A program made the translations under genes and the position numbers. Shown piece after piece: positions 1 through 5,520 of a DNA stretch of 5,520 bases (position 1 is the first letter of the stretch; each line of letters starts with the position of its first letter). Under the pieces are notes generated by a model. The model did no database searches and was not told the DNA's origin. It saw only the letters and a list, made by a program, of their open reading frames with translations. Location: assembly GCA_003561495.1 (NCBI GenBank), contig PWWM01000043.1:1-5520 (forward strand), given 5' to 3'. Source of the stretch: Gammaproteobacteria bacterium (GTDB taxonomy: Bacteria > Pseudomonadota > Gammaproteobacteria > Xanthomonadales > Wenzhouxiangellaceae).

Positions 1-1
1 G

Positions 2-232
2 CCGTCGGTTCAGGATATTGTCAATTGCTCGGACGAGCCACCGGGTCTGGCCGGCCGGCTGGGTCCGGCCAAGCCGCTCGACCCACTGGTCGGGCAGGCG
101 ATTGCCGGCGACTGGCAATTGACCATTGAGGATGTGGAGGGCCTGGAGGATGATGGGCAGTTACTGCAGTGGTGCCTGCAGCTTTCCATCGACGAGGTCA
201 GCCGGATTCTGTTCAGGGATCGGTTCGAGTAA
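2..232 (+). CDS. C-terminal end of a secreted P/Homo B-domain protein (partial, 5' end outside window)
   Basis: Only the last 76 codons are visible, open from the left edge to a TAA at 230-232. The pattern of PLDPLVGQAIAGDWQLTIED, then a Gly/Asp turn, then LLQWCLQLSI resembles the end of a proprotein convertase P domain, in which a 'PL..L.G...G.W.L.V.D...D.G.L..W.L' pattern forms the last strands. Two cysteines, in VNCSD and QWCLQ, could form a disulfide, as expected for an exported protein. The chain ends FRDRFE, nearly the same tail as the neighbouring protease. P domains in bacteria occur mostly at the C terminus of secreted proteases or of large surface proteins, but the catalytic part lies outside the window, so the enzyme type is unknown. 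The stop is 24 bases before the next start, suggesting one transcript. Moderately sure of the fold, unsure of the whole protein's role. Confidence 0.72.
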   Translation, partial: PSVQDIVNCSDEPPGLAGRLGPAKPLDPLVGQAIAGDWQLTIEDVEGLEDDGQLLQWCLQLSIDEVSRILFRDRFE

Positions 233-244
233 AGCGAGGAGATC

Positions 245-248
245 AAGG
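245..248 (+). promoter_or_regulatory. Ribosome binding site of the S8 protease gene
   Basis: AAGG lies 8 bases before the ATG at 257. A stronger-looking GAGGAG at 236-241 sits 15 bases away, which is too far to be ideal. Together they support 257 as the start. The signal peptide beginning at this ATG agrees. Confidence 0.5.
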
Positions 249-256
249 CCCATCGC

Positions 257-337
257 ATGAAAGCTGCCACTCAAGGAATTGTCGGTGCACTCATGGTGTG
301 CGGGTTGCTGGCGGGGCTGAATCTGCCGGGCATGGCC
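257..337 (+). other. Signal peptide of the S8 protease
   Basis: Residues 1-27 begin MKAATQG and run through the hydrophobic core IVGALMVCGLLAGLNL to GMA, a good signal peptidase I site before DDGVW. The core contains a Cys at residue 15 within the sequence VCGLLAG. The lipobox reading is weak because the core continues hydrophobic after it, so ordinary Sec export and cleavage at residue 27 is preferred. Confidence 0.75.
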
Positions 338-3300
338 GATGATGGTGTCTGGGTACGCATTCATCAACCGATGCAGACGATCGAGCGGATGGTCGGTTCC
401 GAAGATCTCGAATTGCGCGATTATGGCGGCTTTTCATGGGGCCGCATGAGTGCTGCGGATGTGGCTCGCCTGCGTGATCAGGGACAACGGATCAGCGTGA
501 TCGAACGGCCTTTCGATCTGATTCTCGGTGGTGAAACCATCGACTTGCTGGATCTGCGGCAGTCGCAACACGGCGAGTCTTTACAGGCAGACCGGGGATC
601 ACCCGGCTGGCACATTGTGCAGTTCGAGGGCCCGGTGCGGACACAGTGGCTGGATCAACTGCGCGCCCATGGCATGGAAGTCGCTCAGCCCGTTCATCCG
701 TTTGCCTATTACGTCTGGGCCGACAGCAATATGGTGCAGGCGGCCCGTTCCAGTCCACCCGTGCGCGCCAGTGCACCGGTACGGGCCGACTGGAAGGTTC
801 AGCCGCACCAGCGCGGTTTCGATGCGCGGATCCTCCCGACCATGGCGATGATCAGCCGTCACGCTTTACAGTCGACGCTGGCGGCCCTGACTCAGACCGG
901 TGCGGACGTGATCGAGCACGGCAGGTTGTCGCGGCATTTTGAACTGGTCTATCTTCATGTTCCGGGTGATCGTTACCTGGATCTGGGCGCAATCCCCGGG
1001 GTGTATACCATCCAGCACATTGTTCCCGAGCTGGGTCCGCGCGGCGAAATGAGCAACCAACTCATTGTCGGGGCTTTCGATGATGATGGACGGATACTGC
1101 CCGGCTTTCCCGACTGGCTCAATGCGATCGGACGAGACGGGACCGGCGTGATCGTCGGCGTGGTCGATGGTGGCATCGACGAGGGCCATGTCGACCTGGC
1201 CGGACGTCTGCAACCCTGTCTGGGTAGCGAGGGCAGTTGCACCGGCTCAGTCAGTGCCCATGGCACCCATGTGGCCGGGGCGGTGGCCGGCACCGGCTTG
1301 TCGGGCGTGATCGGTTCGGAAGGATTTCTGCGCGGCCTTGGTGTGGCCCCGGGCGCCGGCCTGGTCAATCAGGCTTACGGTCCCTTCAGCGACTTCAGCG
1401 CCGACGGGATGACACCACAAGGCATGTTACGTATCTTCGCCGATTCTGCAGCCAGCGGTGCGCTGTTGACCAACAACTCCTGGGGGCCGACCGGCACGCC
1501 GCAAGGCTACGATATTCCGACCATGGAGGTGGACTACATCAGCCGCGACGCGTTGCCCGACGAACCCGGCCAGAGCCCGGTGCTGGCGGTATGGTCAATC
1601 ATGAACGGCGGCGGTGACTCGCAGGGAGATTGCGCTCCCAGTTCGCTGGGATCACCCGATGAAGCCAAGAACCTGCTGGCGGTCGGCGCGACCAATCTGC
1701 AGACCACTTCGGGTCAGCAGGCGGCCGATGTATTCAGTATTGGCGCCAACTCGGCCCATGGACCGGCTTGTGATGGGCGACGGGTTCCGCATGTCGTGGC
1801 CCCGGGATGGTGGACAGACAGCACGGTGCCCGGTGGTGGCCATGGCTTCAGCGGAGGAACCTCCATGGCCTCGCCGGTGGTCAGTGGCGCCATCGCCCTG
1901 TGGGCCGAAGAATACATTGATCGTTACCAGCGTCTACCCAGCCCGGCCCTGATGAAGGCGGTGTTTATTGCCGCTGCTCGAGACCTGGTTGGCGGTACCG
2001 ATGCCGATGGTCGCCCATTGGGGCATCGTCCCGACCGCTTCCAGGGATTCGGACTGATCGATCTGCAACAAGTCATGTATCCAGCCGGTGAACGGGTCTA
2101 TCTATTCGACCAGGACGAAGTTTTTACCGAACCCGGTCAAATCTGGACCGAGTCGTTTGCCGTCGCCGACCCCGACCAGCCGGTCAGAATGGTTCTGACA
2201 TGGACCGACGCACCGGGCCACGGCAAGGGGGGTTCCGCGCCCGCCTGGGTCAATCTGCTTGATCTCGAGGTCGAGACAGCCGATGAGCAGATCTACCTGG
2301 GCAATGTCATTGGGGAAGACGGCTGGTCGGCTACCGGCGGACAGCCTGATGATCGCAACAACATCGAGGCGGTATTCCTGCATCCGGACCAGCACCAGGG
2401 CAGCCTGGACATTCGCGTGATCGCCAGCCTGCTGGCCGGGGATGCGCTCAACCCCCATGATCCCGGTGATCCCGCCCAGGACTTTGCCCTGGCTTGCTAT
2501 AACTGCCTGGCTGGCGGTCCAGCGTTCGAGGTGAAGCTGGATCGTGACCAACTCAAGGCATGCATCCCGAATGACGGCGCCGAATTCGAACAGGTCGCCG
2601 TGAATGTGGCAGGTCTTGGCGCGTACCAAGGCAATGTGACGCTCTCGGCCAGCGGCATGCCGCCCGGCACAGACAGTGTGCTGGAACCAATCATCTTGGA
2701 GGCTCCAGGCATCGCCCAGTGGACAATTGAAATTACCGACTCCGCCTTGTCCGAGACCACTGATGTCGTGGTTGCCGGTGACGATGGCGATCAATTGAGA
2801 GAGGCATCAATGGTGCTGACACTTGAACAGGCCGTGGATGACAGTCCACAGCAGCAAAGTCCGTCTGATCAGTCCACCGACTTGTCGCTCAGACCGGTTT
2901 TTGAGTGGCAGGACATGGCTGAAATCGAACAGTACCGACTCCAGATTGCCAAGGACTCTGATTTTGTGGAAATCAGACTGGATGAGTTGGTGTCGGCAAC
3001 AAAGTTTTCTCCGGCCATCGAGCTTGAGATGGACCAGGGCTACTTCTGGCGTGTTCAAGCGATCAATGCGTGCGGCGGTGGCCCATTCAGTGAAACCAGA
3101 ACCTTCTCCACTCGCCTGGACCCGGTGGCCGAGTTGTCGGCCGACCACTTCGAATTTCTTCTGGCCGACACCGAGACCGCCGCTGACGAACTGATCATCG
3201 CCAATGTCGGCACCGGCAATCTCGTTTTCGAAATCGCCAGTGCCGAGCTGAGTTCGCATGGACGGAATATCGACATTATGGACCATGAGCATTGGGAACT

Positions 3301-3931
3301 GATTAATCAGCCGGATAATGTGGGAGGCTTTATTGAAATCGGGCCCGGGCCGGCCTTGTTACTGACCGGTGGTGATGAGGGCGTGTCGGGTCACACTGAG
3401 TTCGGGATCGTAGTCCCGTTTGATGGCACGCTGTATTTCGATTGGGGTTACCAGAGCATTGACAGCGACTGCTGGGACCTGGGCGCGTACGTGGTCAACG
3501 GTCTTCAAACGGTTCTGGCCTGCAACAGTCAACCGGTGGAGTTCTTCAAGGAGTCCGCCTCCGTGGCACTCGAATCCAAAGATGAGTTTGCTTTTCGTGT
3601 TTTCACGCAGGATGGCCTTCATGGCCCGGGCACACTGGGCGTAAGCAACCTGCGGTTCGAGTTCGACGCCTGCAATCAACCAGCCATGCCCCCCTGGTTG
3701 CATGTCGAGCCATTGGAGGGCGTCATCAAGGAGGACCAGGCCCAGATCGTCAGTTTAAGCGTCGATGCTCAAGGGTTGGAACTCGGGAATTATCTGGCTG
3801 CACTTTGCATGCAGACCAACGATTCCGATGCCGAGCAGGTCCAGGTCCTGGTGGACCTGAGCGTCGAGCCGTTCGAAGTGCTATACCCGGTAATTTTCAG
3901 GGATGTCTTCGAGGCTGAGCCGGAGCCCTAA
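257..3931 (+). CDS. Secreted KP-43-like subtilisin (S8) serine protease with long propeptide and C-terminal beta-sandwich domains
   Basis: This is a 1224-residue exported endopeptidase. A signal peptide spans residues 1-27 (K at 2, hydrophobic core, AxA-like site GMA before DD). A propeptide of about 260 residues follows, in three parts: about 28-100, then two inhibitor-like modules at 117-185 and 203-257. The catalytic domain (about 290-610) has Asp304 in VVDGGID, His335 in HGTHVAG, the probable oxyanion Asn450 in SIMNGGG and Ser536 in SGGTSMASP. NNSWG at 406-410, KNLLAVGATN and HVVAPG also match KP-43-type subtilases. A jelly-roll domain (about 612-753, with VLTWTDAPG and VNLLDLEV) is the KP-43 C-terminal barrel. 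Beyond it lie a beta-sandwich with Cys769 (756-859), a fibronectin III-like unit (about 864-953, ending YFWRVQAINACGGG) and an ASH/BACON-like unit from 955, apparently split by an insert. The tail is FRDVFEAEPEP. The likely role is extracellular protein breakdown. The 24-base gap to the upstream gene suggests co-transcription. Protease class is certain, later domain names less so. Confidence 0.95.
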   Translation: MKAATQGIVGALMVCGLLAGLNLPGMADDGVWVRIHQPMQTIERMVGSEDLELRDYGGFSWGRMSAADVARLRDQGQRISVIERPFDLILGGETIDLLDLRQSQHGESLQADRGSPGWHIVQFEGPVRTQWLDQLRAHGMEVAQPVHPFAYYVWADSNMVQAARSSPPVRASAPVRADWKVQPHQRGFDARILPTMAMISRHALQSTLAALTQTGADVIEHGRLSRHFELVYLHVPGDRYLDLGAIPGVYTIQHIVPELGPRGEMSNQLIVGAFDDDGRILPGFPDWLNAIGRDGTGVIVGVVDGGIDEGHVDLAGRLQPCLGSEGSCTGSVSAHGTHVAGAVAGTGLSGVIGSEGFLRGLGVAPGAGLVNQAYGPFSDFSADGMTPQGMLRIFADSAASGALLTNNSWGPTGTPQGYDIPTMEVDYISRDALPDEPGQSPVLAVWSIMNGGGDSQGDCAPSSLGSPDEAKNLLAVGATNLQTTSGQQAADVFSIGANSAHGPACDGRRVPHVVAPGWWTDSTVPGGGHGFSGGTSMASPVVSGAIALWAEEYIDRYQRLPSPALMKAVFIAAARDLVGGTDADGRPLGHRPDRFQGFGLIDLQQVMYPAGERVYLFDQDEVFTEPGQIWTESFAVADPDQPVRMVLTWTDAPGHGKGGSAPAWVNLLDLEVETADEQIYLGNVIGEDGWSATGGQPDDRNNIEAVFLHPDQHQGSLDIRVIASLLAGDALNPHDPGDPAQDFALACYNCLAGGPAFEVKLDRDQLKACIPNDGAEFEQVAVNVAGLGAYQGNVTLSASGMPPGTDSVLEPIILEAPGIAQWTIEITDSALSETTDVVVAGDDGDQLREASMVLTLEQAVDDSPQQQSPSDQSTDLSLRPVFEWQDMAEIEQYRLQIAKDSDFVEIRLDELVSATKFSPAIELEMDQGYFWRVQAINACGGGPFSETRTFSTRLDPVAELSADHFEFLLADTETAADELIIANVGTGNLVFEIASAELSSHGRNIDIMDHEHWELINQPDNVGGFIEIGPGPALLLTGGDEGVSGHTEFGIVVPFDGTLYFDWGYQSIDSDCWDLGAYVVNGLQTVLACNSQPVEFFKESASVALESKDEFAFRVFTQDGLHGPGTLGVSNLRFEFDACNQPAMPPWLHVEPLEGVIKEDQAQIVSLSVDAQGLELGNYLAALCMQTNDSDAEQVQVLVDLSVEPFEVLYPVIFRDVFEAEPEP

Positions 3932-4338
3932 AGTTTCAGCCCACCTGGACCGCCCGGACCCATGCCGCCTGCTCCGCCCATGCCGCCCCCGCCCTGATTC
4001 TGGCCGGGCACCATAATCGACGATTGCTGATCGCGCTGCAGCTTTTTGAGTTCTTCAACGGCTTCCTCGATGGCCTTCGAGGCCGCCTCGGGAAATTGTG
4101 CGATGGCGCTCTTGAGGTCATCGGCCGGCAACTCGAAACTGATCGGTAGCGGACCGGCCGGGGTCATGATCTGGGATTGACCGAAATACTGAACCTGACG
4201 AGAAGCGTCAGGCTGACCGTCTTCGGTGACCGGGCTCAAGCGGCGGATGCTGCCGACTCTCCGGTCGGTGAAGGTTTCTTCCAGCACCAGCTCGCTGGCA
4301 TCCAGGCGGAGCTGATCGAGCATTTCCTTGTCTGACAT
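3928..4338 (-). CDS. Conserved-looking small soluble protein of unknown function with Gly/Met-rich tail
   Basis: This 136-residue protein was not recognised as a named family. No signal peptide or membrane segment is visible, so it is probably cytoplasmic. Residues 14-70 look beta-rich, with short strands around ELVLEETF, VGSIRRLSPV, VQYFGQSQIM and LPISFELP. The segment TPAGPLPISFEL has the compact look of a conserved motif. Residues 71-107 form one charged amphipathic helix (DDLKSAIAQF to LKKLQRDQQ), possibly a coiled coil for oligomerisation. Residues 116-134 are a flexible Gly/Met/Pro tail before LKL. The start at 4338 (MSDKEMLDQ) is preferred over an in-frame ATG at 4422, because the extra 28 residues are Pro/Trp/Cys/Arg-rich and look like untranslated upstream DNA. 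No strong ribosome site is visible for either. Its TAG overlaps the stop of the protease gene, and it is divergent from the NfeD gene. Real gene likely, function unknown. Confidence 0.8.
   Translation of the reverse strand: MSDKEMLDQLRLDASELVLEETFTDRRVGSIRRLSPVTEDGQPDASRQVQYFGQSQIMTPAGPLPISFELPADDLKSAIAQFPEAASKAIEEAVEELKKLQRDQQSSIMVPGQNQGGGGMGGAGGMGPGGPGGLKL
3959..3987. repeat. Short in-frame direct repeat in the Gly/Met tail coding region
   Basis: CCCATGCCGCC occurs at 3959-3969 and again at 3977-3987, an 18-base (six-codon) period. On the minus strand it encodes GGMG-type units of the tail. This is consistent with tail length changing by repeat slippage. Only two copies are present. Confidence 0.55.
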
Positions 4339-4458
4339 GAATCGGGACTCGCAGTTGAATGGGCTTTCCGACCAACTTTGGGGCGATGACGGCCGAATCC
4401 AATCGCAGCGTTTGGGCGGCATTGATTGCGCGTCGACTCGATCCCATTTAAGGTGCTG
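4339..4458. promoter_or_regulatory. Divergent intergenic region between the small unknown gene and the NfeD-type gene
   Basis: These 120 bases separate the two divergent start codons, so promoters for both should lie here or overlap the starts. I could not find a convincing -35/-10 pair in either direction. The best plus-strand candidate, TTGATT at 4422-4427 with ATTTAA at 4446-4451 (18-base spacer), sits only 7 bases before the ATG. No clear operator palindrome beyond the 6-base GTCGAC at 4432-4437 was seen. The call rests on gene orientation alone. Confidence 0.4.
4449..4453 (+). promoter_or_regulatory. Ribosome binding site of the NfeD-type gene
   Basis: TAAGG at 4449-4453 lies 5 bases before the ATG at 4459 and 8 before the ATG at 4462. 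The two starts differ by a single Met. A third in-frame ATG at 4468 is 14 bases away and less likely. Confidence 0.5.
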
Positions 4459-5520
4459 ATGATGAAGATGCAGAATTCAACGGTGAATCCGCTCGTTCGT
4501 GCTGCTCGCTGGGCCTTGTTGCTGGGGCTGTTGTTGCTGTGGGCGGGCCTTGTTCTCACCCCCGGCGGCGAGCCGCGAGCCGGTGATCGGGTCGCATTTG
4601 TCCTCGATATCGAAGGCCCGATTGGTCCGGCCACCCGCGATTACATGATCCGCGGCATCGAGCGGGCCGAGCAGGAAAATGCTGAACTGGTGATTCTGCG
4701 CATGGACACTCCGGGCGGGCTGGATGCATCCATGCGCGACATGATCAAGAAAATTCTCAACGCCGATGTGCCGGTCGCCACCTGGGTGGGACCGCCTGGC
4801 GCGCGCGCGGCCAGCGCCGGGACTTACATGCTCTACGCCAGTCATATTGCCGCCATGGCGCCATCGACCAATCTGGGGGCGGCCACCCCGGTCCAGATCG
4901 GGGGTGATCAGCCCGAGCGGCCGCGCACCCCGGCCGAACGCGCCCGGGATGCCCTCAGCGATGATGATGAAGACGAGAGCGCCGAGAACGACGACGATAA
5001 CGGTGACGATAACGGCGAACCGACCGAGGAAGAAGCAGAACGGGCGCCGACCGGCACGGCCACCGAGCGCAAGGTCATCGAGGATGCCGTAGCCTATATC
5101 CGCGGCTTGGCCGAGCGTCATGGTCGCAATGCCGACTGGGCCGAGAAGGCCGTGCGTGAAGCGGTCAGCCTGACCTCCTCCGATGCACTGGAGAAAAACG
5201 TCATCGACGTGCGTGTGGAGAACATTCCCGAACTGCTCGAAATGATTCACGGGCGCGAGATTCAACTGGCCACCCGCAGTGTCACCCTGAACACCGAAAA
5301 CATTCGTGTCGAAACACTGGAGCCGGACTGGCGCAGTCAACTGCTGAGCGTGATCACCAATCCCACCCTGGCCTACATCCTGCTGATGGTCGGCATCTAT
5401 GGTCTGATCCTGGAAGGCTACAACCCGGGCGCTTTGGTGCCCGGCGTGATCGGCGGCATCTGTCTGCTGCTGGCTTTGTACGCCTTTCAGATTCTGCCGG
5501 TCAACTATGCCGGACTGGCC
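4459..5520 (+). CDS. Long-form NfeD-family membrane-bound ClpP-class serine protease (partial, 3' end outside window)
   Basis: The first 354 residues are visible. An N-terminal hydrophobic segment (about 18-33) serves as signal or anchor. A ClpP-like domain follows, beginning AFVLDIEGPIGPAT. It carries the oxyanion-type MDTPGG at 82-87, then RAASAGTY with the likely nucleophile Ser119, then ASHIAAMAP and LGAATPV. The general base is most likely Lys205 in ATERKVIEDA, followed by RGLAERHGRNADWAEKAVRE, a family hallmark. In the archaeal homologue PH1510 the dyad is Ser97/Lys138, 41 apart. Here the gap is 86 because of an insert at about 150-202 with a strongly acidic core. Membrane segments start at about 301 (NPTLAYILLMVGIYGLI) and about 328, and the C-terminal OB-fold should lie beyond the window. 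NfeD proteases pair with stomatin/SPFH proteins in membrane quality control, so a stomatin gene is expected downstream. The start is 4459 or 4462. Family is secure, physiological substrate unknown. Confidence 0.93.
   Translation, partial: MMKMQNSTVNPLVRAARWALLLGLLLLWAGLVLTPGGEPRAGDRVAFVLDIEGPIGPATRDYMIRGIERAEQENAELVILRMDTPGGLDASMRDMIKKILNADVPVATWVGPPGARAASAGTYMLYASHIAAMAPSTNLGAATPVQIGGDQPERPRTPAERARDALSDDDEDESAENDDDNGDDNGEPTEEEAERAPTGTATERKVIEDAVAYIRGLAERHGRNADWAEKAVREAVSLTSSDALEKNVIDVRVENIPELLEMIHGREIQLATRSVTLNTENIRVETLEPDWRSQLLSVITNPTLAYILLMVGIYGLILEGYNPGALVPGVIGGICLLLALYAFQILPVNYAGLA
4960..5040 (+). other. Acidic low-complexity segment inside the NfeD catalytic domain
   Basis: Residues 168-194 of the protease contain 17 Asp/Glu in 27 positions, with Asn, Gly, Ser, Thr and Pro filling the rest. 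The segment is very likely disordered. It lies between Ser119 and Lys205, in the loop that is short in PH1510. Confidence 0.8.
4993..5016 (+). repeat. Tandem 12-base repeat encoding DDNG twice
   Basis: GACGATAACGGT at 4993-5004 is followed directly by GACGATAACGGC at 5005-5016, 11 of 12 bases identical, with the only change at a silent third position. It falls within the acidic segment of the NfeD-type protease and suggests recent local duplication. Confidence 0.7.

Noticed and set aside
299..301. Cys15 in the protease signal peptide as a lipoprotein attachment site
   Set aside because: The residues before it (ALMV) do not form a good lipobox, the hydrophobic core continues after it, and a proper AxA-type site follows at residue 27.
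1432..1449. Other small overlapping frames and short palindromes within the protease gene
   Set aside because: No coding signature or structural context supports them. Short palindromes are expected by chance in this GC-rich sequence.
2102..2794. 230-residue open frame on the minus strand inside the protease gene
   Set aside because: It overlaps the well-supported jelly-roll region of the S8 protease, has no recognisable domain and no upstream ribosome site that stands out.
4339..4422. 28-residue N-terminal extension of the small minus-strand protein from an ATG at 4422
   Set aside because: The extension has an odd composition (Pro, Trp, Cys, Arg, Ser) and would consume most of the divergent promoter region. 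The internal ATG at 4338 gives a normal soluble N terminus.
4422..4451. Sigma70-like promoter TTGATT - 18 bases - ATTTAA reading toward the NfeD-type gene
   Set aside because: The -10 would be 7 bases from the ATG at 4459, overlapping the ribosome site, so a transcript would be nearly leaderless. The match is also weak, so it is not listed as a promoter.
4477..5340. 287-residue open frame on the minus strand opposite the NfeD-type gene
   Set aside because: It is an antisense shadow of a gene with clear family motifs. Its product has no recognisable domain and it is explained by GC-rich codon bias.

Overview
The window looks like a stretch of chromosome from a fairly GC-rich Gammaproteobacterium. 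The best guess is a lineage near the Wenzhouxiangella/Xanthomonadales/Chromatiales group. The guess rests on the style of the large secreted subtilase, on the NfeD-type protease and on the C-terminal 'FRDxFE' tails. It is inferred from protein style only, with no marker gene in view. No mobile element, CRISPR array, tRNA or rRNA was seen.

Layout. (1) Positions 2-232 (+) are the 3' end of a secreted protein. It finishes in what looks like a P/Homo B (proprotein convertase P) beta-sandwich and the tail FRDRFE. (2) After a 24-base gap, positions 257-3931 (+) encode a 1224-residue exported subtilisin-like (S8) protease of KP-43-like architecture. It has a signal peptide, a long multi-part propeptide, a complete Asp/His/Ser catalytic domain, a jelly-roll domain and several C-terminal beta-sandwich modules, and it ends in a second FRDxFE tail. 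(3) Positions 3928-4338 (-) encode a small soluble protein of unknown function with a beta-rich N-terminal part, one charged helix and a Gly/Met-rich tail. Its stop codon interlocks with that of the protease gene. (4) A 120-base divergent intergenic stretch follows. (5) Positions 4459-5520 (+, cut by the window edge) encode most of a long NfeD-family membrane-bound ClpP-class serine protease, with an unusual acidic insert between its catalytic Ser and Lys.

How they fit together. The first two genes are probably co-transcribed and both yield exported, disulfide-containing, extracellular-type proteins. The shared tail suggests a common handling step at the cell surface, which is an inference. 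The small Gly/Met-tailed protein and the NfeD protease are transcribed divergently from the 120-base region. NfeD proteases normally pair with a stomatin/SPFH protein, which would be expected just to the right of the window.

I do not see a clear new multi-gene system. The items most worth a second look are the shared C-terminal tail, the acidic insert in the NfeD catalytic domain, the GroEL-like GGM tail on the unknown protein, and the split beta-sandwich near the C terminus of the protease.
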